A stretch of 64,000 nucleotides of DNA from Ciona savignyi (GCA_000149265.1 CH002537.1:266851-330850), one strand, 5' to 3'. Positions 46,444 through 59,400 are shown, counted from the first letter of the stretch. A program made the numbers and translations. The notes: generated by a model not told the origin, from the sequence alone.

Positions 46444-46590
46444 GTAGTGACATTCGCGGCTTATATTATATTTTTTGCACATTATATTAAGTTATGTTAA
46501 AGTTGTTGCAGTGGCCGTTTAATTAATGCGCGCAGGGCTGTTGTCAATCATTTCCTCGGCGTGTCTCAACCGGCTAAAATCCCCGAACCG
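46444..46590 (+). repeat. Direct repeat, first copy
   Basis: About 147 bp nearly identical to 47126-47265 (GTAGTGACATTCGCGGCTTA ... CCCCGAACCG). The copies are separated by about 540 bp. Confidence 0.85.
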
Positions 46591-47125
46591 TTCGTGATTT
46601 TTTTTGTCACCGAGACGGAACTCTTGACTGTCACCGAGTTGTCCAGAATTTTGCATGAATGGTTGGTGGAATATGTGATTATAGGGTACGATCACCACTA
46701 AAGCACCACATGAGTATCGTCTACAGTGGCCTGTTTTTTATGAGTATTCTGTGTCTGTTTATTGCGTGTCGAGAATGCTCCACGCTGACTAAGTTTTGTT
46801 CCACATTTATAATTTTTTTGTATGTCTATAGCGTGATTTGTGTCTGAATAATGCTTTGGTTTGATTTTTGCCCTCTGTATGGACCACCGTTTTTGCATAG
46901 CGAATAACCTGATAGTTATTTCATAGGTCCTATACAGAAACCCTTGTTCAGTTTATTTTACAGATGTCATCCACATTTCACCATCGAAGACATCGGACCT
47001 ATTTGTTTATTGAAAAATGATTTTTCCCGCCACCATTTAAAATCCGCAAAGTCCCTACAATAATTTCTATAGATCCCATGGCGGATTAATAGTTTTCAAA
47101 AACTTTTCGGGGAAGAGAAATCTAT

Positions 47126-47265
47126 GTAGTAACATTCGCGGCTTATATAATATACATTATATTAAGTCATGTTAAAGTTGTTGCAGTGGCCGTTTAATTA
47201 ATGCGCGCAGGGCTGTTGTCAACCATTTCCTCGGCGTGTCTCAACCAGCTATAATCCCCGAACCG
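47126..47265 (+). repeat. Direct repeat, second copy
   Basis: Near-identical to 46444-46590, differing by a short deletion (TTTTTTGC) and a few substitutions. The pair could be a small tandem duplication or the terminal repeats of a short element. Confidence 0.85.
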
Positions 47266-47480
47266 ATACTTCCTATATAATCGTTCACACACATATTCCA
47301 TACGTATGGCAAGCTGACGTTTTGTGTATAAACTCATTGTATTATACCTTTTATCAGAAACGCGTTCTGAGATGCGGACCTTAACACTGCCTGCTTGGAC
47401 TTACATCTTCAAACATGTATAAGAACCAGCTTAACTGTATGCATTGTACTGTATTAGCTTGCAGTATAACAATAAAGACC

Positions 47481-47785
47481 GGTCCGGGTGGTGTAGCGGT
47501 TAAGTGCGTCCACTTTCAATCGAAAGGTTGCAGGTGCGAAACTGGTCGCTAGCTAGTCGGTTGTGTCCTTAGGCAAGGCACTTTACGGACATTGCCTGAA
47601 CCCAGCGGATTAATGGGTTCTACCAAATTGAAGGAACGTATCTATCATATACAACACACTGCAATAGCTCCGTTAACCCGACGATGGGCGCGAGGTGATC
47701 TGACGATTGCCCGTGTGATAACCCCCTAGGTTTTCCCATTCACGGGGATAAAGATGAATATCCTATATATCCCTCCTATCCTCCT
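47481..47785 (+). mobile_element. Full-length composite SINE (best copy)
   Basis: Head GGTCCGGGTGGTGTAGCGGT with A-box-like GTGTAGCGGTTAAGTGCG and B-box-like GGTGCGAAACT, the complete body with ATGGGTTCTACCAAATTGAA and ACAACACACTGCAATAGCTC, and a TATCC-rich tail. The pol III boxes are the best kept among the copies here. Confidence 0.9.
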
Positions 47786-47944
47786 AAAGAAACCTTTTGT
47801 AAGAAGTCGGATTGCGAGTCATTAGAGTTTTGGCTGAGGCCTAATAGTTGGGGAACCTTATGCCAGATTTAGCTCCAGCAATAGGCGCTAACACGGCCTG
47901 AACCAAGCAATAAATGATACCCAAAAAATATAACAAGTTTTTTT

Positions 47945-48065
47945 TACCGGGCTTAGATTCGAACATATAATAGGTTCGTTCCTAAGACCGTTTTTGTAAG
48001 TAGGCCGAGTCAGATAATGTGTCGTTTTTTCGGCCACACGAACCATGTGGCCACACGACCGTTCT
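47945..48065 (-). mobile_element. Second tRNA-like SINE family, partial copy
   Basis: On the minus strand, CGGTCGTGTGGCCACATGGT heads the copy, and GTTCGAATCTAAGCCCGG is a B-box-like region followed by A-rich sequence. The head is partly duplicated. Confidence 0.65.
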
Positions 48066-48154
48066 AAAAGTATAAAAAATTTGGGGTGTATTTCCTCAAA
48101 TATATTATAATTGTCCCCAAAAAATCCCCTCAATCTCTATCAATGTTAAAATAG

Positions 48155-48290
48155 TATAGGATATTCATGTTTATCCTCAGAAATGAAAAACCAAAGGGAT
48201 TATCACACGTTAATAGCCTTAGCCAAGTACACAACCGATCAGCTACCAAACAATTTTATACCATCAATCTTTTCGACTCTGTAGGACGTA
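48155..48290 (-). mobile_element. SINE with large internal deletion
   Basis: Tail TAGGATATTCATGTTTATCC and head-side words (AGTACACAACCGATCAGCTA) flank a missing middle. Confidence 0.6.
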
Positions 48291-48649
48291 AAATATAAAA
48301 TGGCAGAGCTGCACAAAATTGTGCTTTTATGTAAAAACGAACATTTCGATTCCATAAAAGACTCTTCATTAAGACCTCTTTTGTGTAGAAATTGGTATAT
48401 GTATCAGTCACGTTAATCATTCGGCGACACAATCGTACAAATTTGTAGTTTTTCTCTGCGCATGACTCAACTAAACTATCATGACTAGTAGTACCGATAA
48501 TGGGAATTCCCCATTTTGATCCAAGGATTATGTTGTAATTTGAGTGTTCAGTATGACAGGAGGCAATTTACTTTTATTATTAGACAAAGTAGTATAAGGA
48601 TCTTGCCTGTATCTACTTACTGAAAGGTTAAAATCAAAAAATATCTTCA

Positions 48650-49370
48650 ACACATTGAAAACGCCTATAGTATGGAAAGAATGGAGTAGTACGGGGCAAC
48701 ACTAAAAGGAGCCAAGAAAGGAAAACAGAAGGGGGGAAACTGATTACTTGAACTAATTCTTACTCTGCTCTAAACACTAATATCAACCCCAGAACTAACC
48801 CAACCCCATGTTTAAACCTAACTCAAATGTGCTAATCTTTATTTAAGTGTGCAGTTTCCCTTCGTTAATTTTACCTGTATGTACGTGCAAGATAGTAAAA
48901 GTATATCAAACATTAAAAGAAAGGATTGTTTATCACACATTATCCATTTCCTATGATTAGGGTTGAAATTATTATCTTCAGATCACATCTTGCCCACCGT
49001 TAAATGCTGGAGCTATCACAGTGCTTTAGGATTGCNNNNNNNNNNNNNNNNNNNNNNNNNNNNNNNNNNNNNNNNNNNNNNNNNNNNNNNNNNNNNNNNN
49101 NNNNNNNNNNNNNNNNNNNNNNNNNNNNNNNNNNNAGATTGCTTTATTTGTATGTCAAAACGTACTTTAATTTTGAAAGAGCACGGTTTAATAAAAAAAA
49201 TTGTGTAATTTTTAGGACTGTAGCCCTTTGTTAAGGGGTTTAACTTTTTACTTCGGTTTTCCGGGTTTTATATTTTTAGGTAAAATAACTTTGTTAACCC
49301 TTGGACGTTTGTACACTGCACAATTAAATATTTGATGCGTGCACACTCCAGATCTCGAAGTATAGTAAGC
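48650..49370 (+). repeat. Dispersed repeat, copy 2 (contains assembly gap)
   Basis: Collinear with 41755-42560 but lacks the MITE found there. It is interrupted by the 100-N gap. Confidence 0.7.
49036..49135. other. Assembly gap (100 N)
   Basis: Exactly 100 N, of unknown true size, inside dispersed repeat copy 2. Confidence 0.99.
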
Positions 49371-49734
49371 GATCCAAGCGCCCCAAGCGATTCAAACAAT
49401 CGAGATGCCCACACTGCCTACACAGTGCCCACACTGCCCACACTGGGTATTTAGAGGCACCCTTTTATTCTTGGGGATTTCCTGGGCTAAACTGGGTTAT
49501 TTTAAATATGTTTTTTGACACAACATAAACGTCTTTATCTTGTTTATAAATGTAAAGTACTCATTTCAGTCCAGAGATATCGACGAAAACACCAAAAATC
49601 CTGAAATATAGTCCTATTTACATTTTTTCAATAGCTGCCGAACATTACTACAGTGGAACAAACAAAAATATATAATTTTGTAATTCTGGAATTATTTCCC
49701 GAAATTTCTGGAAGTTTATACTTATATAAAACGC

Positions 49735-50113
<379 letters not shown>

Positions 50114-50142
50114 GACTTTTTAGTTATTGTTTTCCTATAATA

Positions 50143-51798
50143 ATGAATGCAAAACACTTAAAAGAAAAAGAATATAGAAGCGATCACGAGGTCGGTTTAC
50201 TTGACAATGTGAACAGTTTACGTGAAGAAAGGATACTTTGTGATGTCACATTTCATGCAGAAGGTGGAGAAGTTTCAGCTCACAGAAATATTCTTGCCGC
50301 GTTTTCTGATTATTACAAAGCCATGTTTACATCCAAGTGCAAAGAAGGCTGTACAGATGATGGTGTTAATGTTGTGGGAATTACAGATCTGATACTTAAC
50401 CTGATCATAAGGTTCATTTACACGGCGAAGATCACAATAAACAATGAAACGGTTTATAAACTGTACGAGGCGGCCGATATGTTGCAAATCAAATATGTAA
50501 AAGATTATTGTGTTTGCTTTCTTAAAGACACAATGGAAGTTGAGAACTGTTTAATTGTTCGGGCCTTTGCTGAAATGTACAATATTCCTGAGTTGGTGAC
50601 ACATTGTGACAATTTCTTTTTAGATAACTTTGAGTTGGTTTCAAATGGACTGGACTTCAAAGAATTGAATCCGGATAAAACTGAAGCTCTTATTAAAATG
50701 ACAAAGTCATCGGATTCTTTAAGTAAAGAGATAATTTTCAGAAGCATTATAAATTGGGTTAAACACGATCTTATAAATAGACAACAATTCTTTGAACGCT
50801 TGTTTCAACTGATTGACATCAAGAAATTACCAACTTCCTTTCTTAAAATGATTAAAAAAACTGAGTGGTCTTGGATGAAAAAATGTGAAATTTTTCTTGA
50901 TGTGATTGTGTCTGAATTGATCAATCGTAATGAAAACCAACCAGAAGAGGGAGCTAGAGCAGTGGATGCACCACAATTCCTGGTTGTGGGTGGTGATGAT
51001 AATGCAAGCAAACTTGTCAGTATTTACGATGTTGTTGGGAAACATTGGAGAAATATTGTGTCAACCTCTGAGAAAAGATGTGGTTCAACCAGTGTGAAGA
51101 TAAACAACCATGTTTATACAGCTGGTGGTGGTGTCTGTGAATTAGATATCACAGATTCTTTTGAGTGTTTAGACTTGGACCAATTGAACGCTGGGTGGCA
51201 CAAGTTGGCATCTATGAATGAGAATCGAGTGAACGCAGCATCTGCTGTGTTAAGTGATCAGATGTTTATTGTGGGAGGTTCGAATGGTGATTATTTATCA
51301 TCAACCGAAGTTTACAATCCAGTGGTGGATACTTGGACTCTTATTGCTCCAATGAAAACTCGAAGATATGCGCATGCTCTTGTTTCATATAATGGTTGTT
51401 TATATGCGTTTGGTGGATATAATGGGAATTATTTAAATTCAATGGAAAGTATAGATCCAAGAATGAAGGAATGGAAAAAGTTACATTCTATGACAGAGAA
51501 CAGAGGTGGACTGTGTGGTGTTTATTGCAATGGTGAGATTTACGCCATTGGCGGTGAAGGACTTGGTACGGTCGAACGATACAACTTTCGGACCAATTCC
51601 TGGACAAAAGCTAGCAGAATGAACTTCAAGCGAGTTCGTGCCTGTGCTTGCGTGGTGAATGGAAGGATATATGTCATTGGAGGTTATCATGATAAATCCA
51701 GAACCTCAGTGGAGGTTTATGATCCGACAATGGATGAATGGAAGATTGAAACCAAAATGAAGATGTCACGACGTTGGTCATCAGTTGTAGCTCTGTAA
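50143..51798 (+). CDS. Kelch-like protein (BTB-BACK-Kelch), intronless
   Basis: A 551-residue substrate adaptor expected to dimerise and recruit Cullin-3 ubiquitin ligase. Numbered from the chosen start, BTB spans about 22-130 (LCDVTFHAEGGEVSAHRNIL; FTSKCKEG), BACK about 135-240 (CLIVRAFAEMY; WVKHD), and six Kelch blades from about 279 with GG pairs near 283, 328, 378, 424, 470 and 513, ending EVYDPTMDEW. An in-frame ATG 54 bases upstream (50089) would add 18 hydrophobic residues, but it lies inside a transposon end. The 50143 ATG gives the usual short KLHL N-terminus and is preferred. No introns, which may mean retrotransposed origin, although intronless KLHL genes are not rare. The specific KLHL orthologue was not identified. 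Confidence 0.92.
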   Translation: MNAKHLKEKEYRSDHEVGLLDNVNSLREERILCDVTFHAEGGEVSAHRNILAAFSDYYKAMFTSKCKEGCTDDGVNVVGITDLILNLIIRFIYTAKITINNETVYKLYEAADMLQIKYVKDYCVCFLKDTMEVENCLIVRAFAEMYNIPELVTHCDNFFLDNFELVSNGLDFKELNPDKTEALIKMTKSSDSLSKEIIFRSIINWVKHDLINRQQFFERLFQLIDIKKLPTSFLKMIKKTEWSWMKKCEIFLDVIVSELINRNENQPEEGARAVDAPQFLVVGGDDNASKLVSIYDVVGKHWRNIVSTSEKRCGSTSVKINNHVYTAGGGVCELDITDSFECLDLDQLNAGWHKLASMNENRVNAASAVLSDQMFIVGGSNGDYLSSTEVYNPVVDTWTLIAPMKTRRYAHALVSYNGCLYAFGGYNGNYLNSMESIDPRMKEWKKLHSMTENRGGLCGVYCNGEIYAIGGEGLGTVERYNFRTNSWTKASRMNFKRVRACACVVNGRIYVIGGYHDKSRTSVEVYDPTMDEWKIETKMKMSRRWSSVVAL

Positions 51799-52574
51799 GC
51801 AATATCTACAACCAACCCAACAAGATTCCATTGCAAATAATTCAGTTCTTTTGTTCACAATTACATTCAGTTAAACTTGCAGGATTTTATATTTCCTGAA
51901 CAAAATTATTGTGTGGGACAAAATTACCATAAATGTTATAGTTACTACATATTCCTTTTGCGAAATGGTAGAAGTGCATTTATTCATATCATAAAATTTC
52001 AGATTATCTGATTATGTGGATTCAATTTAAATGTGTCACATGTTAACTATTTTCCCCTTACATCACACGGTACCTTTTACCATTTATTTTATATATATAA
52101 TACACTTCAATTTCCATAAAAATTATGCTTTATTTAGTAATATACCCTGTAATTTCAGTTTAAAGTATAATTTATGGTCCATTGAAGAGACATTTAACTT
52201 TTAAGTACATATTCCAGGTTTATTAGAAAACAGACGAAGGGTCATCGTTACAATATCGCGTTCTGATTTGACGCCAGGTACTATTTCGCATTTTTAACTT
52301 AAGGGTAACGCGTCTTGACGTCAAGAAAAAAAATAATTGGGTAGCTGAGTGGGGATTCAGTTGAAACCGTGTAAATTTCTTTGTGTTGGGATTTTTGATC
52401 CAAAAATATCTTCCCGCCCAAGAGTGTTCATATACGCGGACGCGGTTATCTTGTCCTTTACTTTTGTGTTTCTATCGCCGGAACGAAAAACTGCGGAAAT
52501 TAATTAACGAGTACGATGTTTCTTTATTAAAGAGTATCGCTACTCCTTTGTTCCTGCTGGTATTAAGTACTACA
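51799..52574. other. Kelch gene 3' flank, no gene seen
   Basis: AT-rich 3' UTR or intergenic DNA. No clear AATAAA could be chosen. Confidence 0.4.
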
Positions 52575-52855
52575 GGTTAGTCTTGGGGCTGGTGCGTCGC
52601 CTCTCAGCCGAAGGGTTTTAGGCACGAAATTGGTCGTTACCTAGTCGGTTGGGACCTTTGACAAGGCACTTAACGGACATTGTCTGAACTCAGATGATTA
52701 ATGGATTCTGCTAAATTATATAAATTTGTGAATCATACACACCACACTGCAATATCTCGGGTTGCCCAACGGTGGGCGCGAAGTAATCTGACAATTACCC
52801 GTGTGTTAACTCCCTGGGTTTTCCCATTCTTGAGAATAAACATGAATATCCTAAC
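52575..52855 (+). mobile_element. Composite SINE, plus orientation
   Basis: Slightly diverged full copy: GGTTAGTCTTGGGGCTGGTG head, GACAAGGCACTTAACGGACA body, ATGAATATCCTAACTATC tail. Confidence 0.8.
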
Positions 52856-53565
52856 TATCATAGGTCCAGTTCTCATAGTTTTTGACTTTTAAGTGTGTTT
52901 TGTGTTTCCTGCAAAGGTAGGCTACAAAGCCTAAAACCTTTCTTACGAACAAAATCAAAACCGTGGTTACGTTTTAAAGTTAACCCGGTAAAATTAACGA
53001 ACATTGTAAAATATTAATTGGTGTCGTCGTACTTCCGGTTCTACATCATACTGAAACTCAATACCAAAAGCACAGAAACATGACCTTTTCGGAGAGATCA
53101 TTTTTACATATTTTCGTTCACGTGCAAAGTAAATAAGTATATTTACATCACTGGTTTCCGCAAGCTTTACTCATTTTTTTCAAGAAAAAGTTTAAATGAT
53201 TACATTTACAATATGTTAGCGTTCCACACACTCGAACGTTTCGTCATTGGGTCGAAAGTCTTGCAGAAAAGTACTAGCTGTAGTTTACGCTATTTGAATC
53301 GTTGGTAGTGGCGGTTGGGCTAAGGCTACCTGTCGTTCTAGCGAGCCGCGCTATGAGCAAGGTTATCCTTTGAACTCACAGGACGCTTTATACCAATTTT
53401 ATTTTAAATTTTTTGTAGGTTTGGCGACAACGTATAAATATACCGAAACTTAATAATGGATTGGATTTTAGACGTGTTAACGACTGTCGTTTTGCCGTTT
53501 TTTCCCAGTTTCCAAATTTTTATCAAAGATCCTGCTTCGTGTTTTTATCGTAGAAACTAAAAATA
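52856..53565. other. Intergenic, no gene seen
   Basis: Nothing could be supported on either strand. Confidence 0.4.
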
Positions 53566-55434
53566 AACTAGAGAGTGTCAACCACGTGTTTAACCACCAC
53601 CATTTGTAAAACACATGTTGTATGCCATATATTCATGCTATACAGGGTCCCTAACCACATTTTGTATTTTATACACTGAATATGTAGTTTGTTTCTGCAA
53701 GCATAAACGCATGGGTCCCATAGTTATCAAACCAAACTTCTTCTCCATGTGTAGATAAAAAAGAACAATCGTGTTAGATTTACGAACATTTCACCACAAA
53801 TGGTTTAAATAAAAGCTTTCTTTTAAGCGTTTTTCGTGGTTTTAGGGAATTACTGGGTTTATTAGATAAGTTTCTACTGGGTTTAGTACGTACGTTTCTG
53901 TTTTTACCTATGTGGGTTATGTTGTATAACAATTCTTAATGTTTTATTCTGGTTAGTCAATTCCTTGTCTGATTTGTCGACTCCTCGTTGAAGATGTTTG
54001 TACGATATGGCATGCCTGTCACAATCATAATTCAGGAAAATATCTGCGTTTTTAAAGGAAATACCCTAATAAATGATTTTTTTTAATTGTAAGAGTGTTT
54101 AAATGTCTAACATTTTACCAAATCTGATTCAAATTGGAGCTGCCGTTTAAGCGATATGCGCAAAAAAGCTATTTTTTAGAAAAAAATACCGTTTTGGTTA
54201 TTAACGTCTCAGGGGAATTCCCCTAGATAAATTACCCAAAATTTTGGTTTCTGCATATCTAGGCCATGTTGTCTAACAAATAAAAAAGTTGGATTGAGCA
54301 TACATTTTTTCTTCTTGTAGATGTCAGGGCGACATGACATGCCTGTCACAATCATGAGTTGACAACAAAAGCTTATTTTTAGGGTATTTCCCTAGGTAAT
54401 TTTTTTATTTCTTTTAAGTGTTAAATCAGTTACTAATGCACTTACATTTTTATTAAATCTGATTCAAACTGGATTTACAGTTCAAGAGCTATGCGCAAAA
54501 AAGCTCATTTTTTTAGAAAAAAATATTGTTTTGGTTTTTAACGTCCCAGGGAAATTCCCAGGGATATATTACCCAAAATTTTAGTTTTTTCAAATCTAGG
54601 CCATGTTGTCTAACAAATGACAAAGTTTTATTGCAATTCCATTACTCCTGATAGATCGCTCGGTGCTACAACCCATGCCTGTCACAATCATGATTTGAAA
54701 ACAAAATCTTATTTTTAGGGTATTTCCCTGGGTAATTTTTTTAATTCTTTTAAGTGATATATCAGTGGTTAATGCACTTACAGTTTACTAAATCTAATTG
54801 AAATTGGAGTAGCCGTTCAAGCGCTATGCCTAAAAAAGGTAATTTTTTTTAAAAAAAGAAACCGTTTTGGTTTTTCACCTACAATGGGGAATTCCCCTGG
54901 GTACATGCCCCAAAATTTTGGCTTATGCATATCTAGACCATGTTGTCTAACAAATGACAAAGTTGTATTGCCATTCCATTACTCCTTCTAGTAGGTGTCG
55001 TTGACACAAGCCATGCCTGTCACAATCATGATTTGAAAACAAAATCTTATTTTAGGGTATTTCCCTGGGTAATTTTTTAAATTCTTTTAAGTGGTATATC
55101 AGTGGCTAATGCACTTACAGTTTACCAAATCTAATTGAAATTGGAGTAGCCTTTCAAGCGCTATGCCTAAAAAAGGTAATATTTTAAAAAAAGATACCGT
55201 TTTGGTTTTTCACCTCCCAGGGGAATTTCCCTGGGTATATGCCCCAAAATTTTGGTCTATGCACATCTAGACCATGTTGTCTAATAAATGACAAAGTTGT
55301 ATTGCTATTCCATTACCCCATTTGATAGATGTTGTTGCCACAAGCCATGCCTGTCAAGCGTTTGACGAAAAAAAAAAGAAAAAAAACGGACAAAAACAAT
55401 ATGTGTCCCATTTTTCCAAATGGGACCCATAACT
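53566..55434 (-). mobile_element. Tandem-unit transposable element, copy C (largest)
   Basis: Read on the plus strand, the end module AACTAGAGAGTGTCAACCAC ... GGGTCCCTAACCACATTTTG ... GCATGGGTCCCATAG is followed by about four tandem units. CATGCCTGTCA starts at 54011, 54338, 54674, 55012 and 55346, giving spacings of 327, 336, 338 and 334 bp. The far end is GTCCCATTTTTCCAAATGGG ACCCAT, a small hairpin. No ORF of enzyme length is present, so it is non-autonomous. Confidence 0.7.
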
Positions 55435-56464
55435 ACACTGAACTAATCTTCATAATAAAAAAACGTCGGCAACATATAATGTCGATAGCTTTATTAAAAT
55501 TGAAACCAACAAACCAATACAAAGGTAAAATTTAGCACAATACAAATTACGAACCGAAGGTTAAAAGCATACATTTGTACTTATTACTACCCTTGTGTTA
55601 TTTAATAAAGGTATACATGTACTGTATATATTTACCTTATGATATATACATATCAGTGTGTAGGTGTGGTAAAAAGACAGTCGTACTCAACTTTTAATCA
55701 CATGATGACATATCGCACCGTGAGCGTACAAAAAAAAATCAAGAAAAACATGCAACAGTTCAATTGTGGACCTGGGAGAAAAAAAATCGACGACGTATCA
55801 CGATTCATGACAAAAGAACTAGTTTTACAGGCGGTTATGACGCTTGTAGTCCAACTACAGCTCATGATGACTAGCAGGTATTTTGAATTTGATATCAAGA
55901 ATTTCTACGATGAAACATAAAACATAGAAAATACTCGGAGATGAGGAAAAGTAAAAAAAGATGTGTGAAACAATAAAGAACAAATTTGATTGTCGACTAA
56001 AAACGATATATGAACCTTTAATATAGATGCTTGAAATGATGTAGACTACAAATACCACAAGTGCGCATTCTTAATGCAACAAAACTTAAAACTTCGAAGA
56101 AACTTGCTTCATTCGGCGAAAATAAAACTTAAAACTGTCTTCATTCAGCGAAATTTAGTATATAAGAAAAACGAAATGAAAATTTGGCAGGGTTTAGTAG
56201 ATGATGTAGTTACAGAAGCACTCGGTAGCACAAAAGCAGTGATAATCATTGCTTTATAATAATTTTCAACAAAATCACGGGCTTTGCAAACACGTTGCTG
56301 CATGCTGATAAAAAACACTGTTGCTGAAACTGTTAAACAAGTAAAGATTATTATGATTCTAATTCAGAATGCTACAACGCTTGCATTTGTAAAAGCTGTA
56401 GTTTTCTGGATAACAATCTAAAATCATCTTCCCCTGTCTGGTATATTAAAAGTAAAGACTGATT
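55435..56464. other. SCHIP1 3' flank, no gene seen
   Basis: It should contain the SCHIP1 3' UTR (minus strand). Short AT-rich open frames such as 55639-55920 lack homology. Confidence 0.4.
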
Positions 56465-59400
56465 TTAAACTGTAGTTTCAGGACCCAAAGAAGACATCAT
56501 TGTCTTTATGTCTTCAATATCGAGAAGTTTGGAGTCTTGTTCCGTTTGCAAACCATCTCTTTCCAGTAATAATTGCACTAAACTTCCACTTAAAACTGAA
56601 ATGGGATTAATACGACCGGTTAGTCTGGTGGTTTAGTGTGACTCCTTTCAACCGAAAGTTTGCAAGTTCGAAAGTGGTCACTAGCTACATGGTTGTGTCT
56701 TTGGGCAAAGCACTTACATTCATTGCATGCACCCAGCGGATTAATGGGTTCTACTAAATTAAAGGAACGTGTGTATCATATACAACACACTGCAATAGCT
56801 CCAGTAACCCAACCGTGGGCACGAGGTGATCTGATGATTGCCTGTGTGTTAACCCCCTTGGTTTTCCCATTCATGGAGATAAACATGAATATCATATTCT
56901 ATGCTAATCAATAAAAGCTAATACAAACCCATATGCATTATACGATAATCAATATTTATGTTTTATCTACATAAATGGCAAAACGCAAGGGGCAATATAA
57001 CATGAGCTTTCGTCATATTACCTTATGCCCACCGTCAGGTTACCCGAGTTGTTATTACAGTGCCATGTAAACAACTAAGGTCCATGCGATGTCCGCTAAT
57101 TAGCTTTCTAAAGAAACACAACCAAATATGGTGGTACACCAGATCAATCACCTTGTTGTTTTATTTGAAGATCTTTTAGAATAACTTGCAGTTGCTTCAG
57201 CTTCATTCGTTGGCAATCTTTTCCAGTTAAACCATAACAACTTATTTTTCTCTGCAGCTCTTCGCTGAGGGTTGAACGCAGCTAAAAGCCAAGAAAAAAA
57301 AACGGTTGATTTTATTACCATTATAAACCAACATGGTAGTATATGCCATGGTTTGTGGACATGGCTGAATACGATATGTCTACATCAAAATTTTACTAAA
57401 TGCTCAAAGATTTTACAGAAAATCTAAATAATTAAGATTTTTTAGAAAAGGTCTAATGTCTAACAGTTCTATTTCATTGAGAGGGTCTTTCTTTTAATTA
57501 TTTAGAAAATGGTCTTAAAACATTGATTTTACCGAAAGGTCCCGAGTTTTGGGTAGTTTTTTGAACTCTTCTGCCTCCAGTTTGGCCTTCTGCTGTGCTT
57601 CAGCAAGCTGGAAACGAGCTTCGATTTCTAATTCCTCTTGTTTGGATCTTCCACTGCGCAAGTCTAAATAATCCATTAATAGGTTTTAATATCGAGCTTA
57701 ACCTTTAAAGTACTACACCATCACAAACGCAGAAGTTAGTGTCGAAACAATGAACGAAAATATGTAATTAACCACTGTTATATTCTACAGTATGCACAAA
57801 CTATTGTAACATACACACCAATATATTATACACACCATTATATTATACACACACTGTTATACTTAACACACACTGTTATATTTAACACACACTCTTATAT
57901 TTAACATTAACATACACTGTTATATTTAACACATACTGTTATATTATACACATACTGTTATATTTTACACACACTGTTATATTTTACACCACTGTTATAC
58001 TATACACACACCGTTACATTTTACACACACCTTTATATTATACACACAGTGTTATATTTAACACACACCGTTATATTACACACACACTATTATATAATAC
58101 ATACATCGTTATACAATACACACACCGTTACATTTTACACACTATTACATTATACACACACCATTACATTATATACACACAGCGTTATATTTAACACACA
58201 CTGTTATATTATACACATATAGTAGCATACCGCTGTGATGATTGTGGATGATTGTGTTCTCGCTCGTGTTGTTTTGAAAACTAAGCGAAGAAGAAGAAGA
58301 TGAATGGGAAGATGCATTGGAGAGTCGGTTCTGGCGTAAATATCGCTTTCCGTACCCCTTGGGTGACATGAACCCCGGGGAGTTGGTGGGTGAAAAGGCA
58401 GGGGACACGGGGCTTTTTTCTTGGGGGTTATTGTGGTTTGCCTTGTCCGATGATTTTTTTCCACCATCACTTTCATCAGAAGAACAAGATTCGTTTATGT
58501 AACAGATTTGCAGGCTCTGGTTCTGTGCAGAGTATGGTCTTTCGTACCTGCCAATTTGAGACATTCAAAGAGTGTTATTGCAGACATGTAGTGAGGTAGA
58601 CCTATAAAAATATTTGTTATTGTAAATAAGTGGTTAATAATGGCTCCAACATACTATACAGCCACATTATTCTGCTCTGATTAAGAGTGTGTCGAATCAA
58701 AATACAAGTCCCTAATTGTAAAATTCAGGGAAATATATATGTGCATACAAGATTGCAAGGAAATAGATCTGACTTACTTTTTTTGTTGCCATGTTTGTGA
58801 GGAGTTTTCCTCATCTTCATCCAAATCATCAATCAATGTTCGGTTTTGTAAAGACTCTCTCTCCTTTTGAGACTATGCGAAAATGTTAAGGTTTATACAA
58901 CATCAAAAAATTAAATCAAATATTTTTTTTATTTCTAATTTTAAATTCTTGAGGTAACTATTTAAAAAAGTGATCAAAATTCAAAATTACTTACTGATTT
59001 TTTAAATGATTTTTTACTTCCACGTCTGCGTGAAACCGGAGAAAGTGGAGGTGCTTCGGAAATAATACTTGACTTTAGCTGCTCATTTGACGCAGCTTTT
59101 GTAGCTTTTTGTATGTGTGCATCAAACATAGTCCAATCATTCAGATTATACATCTCATCAACTTCAGTTGGTTCGTGGTAGTTGTCTTCGGTGATTAGTT
59201 CGTGGAATTTCCCCGCTTTTTGCCATAACGGTCCGGTTCCGATTTCAATTTCCGGAGTCGAAATGTAAGCATGACTTTTCAAATCCGAGTCATCCCACGC
59301 GGGTTGTAGTTCAGGTGACTGTTTTAACAGGTCTTCACTTTCATCTTTAATCTCTTCCGCATCATAGTAGGATGAATGGAGCAAATCGTTATGGTCATAG

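Noticed and set aside
46710..46847. 45-aa ORF with two hydrophobic stretches
   Set aside because: Has an ATG but no splice or promoter support, and T-rich DNA easily yields hydrophobic frames.
47481..47560. Possible functional tRNA gene
   Set aside because: The head has pol III boxes but no proper cloverleaf or acceptor stem, and it continues into the SINE body.
55639..55920. 93-aa plus-strand ORF
   Set aside because: Lys/Met-rich, AT-driven composition and no homology. It lies in the SCHIP1 3' flank.
57785..58215. CRISPR-like array of spaced repeats
   Set aside because: Units are imperfect, AT-rich and directly tandem without unique spacers, in a eukaryotic intron. It is a minisatellite.
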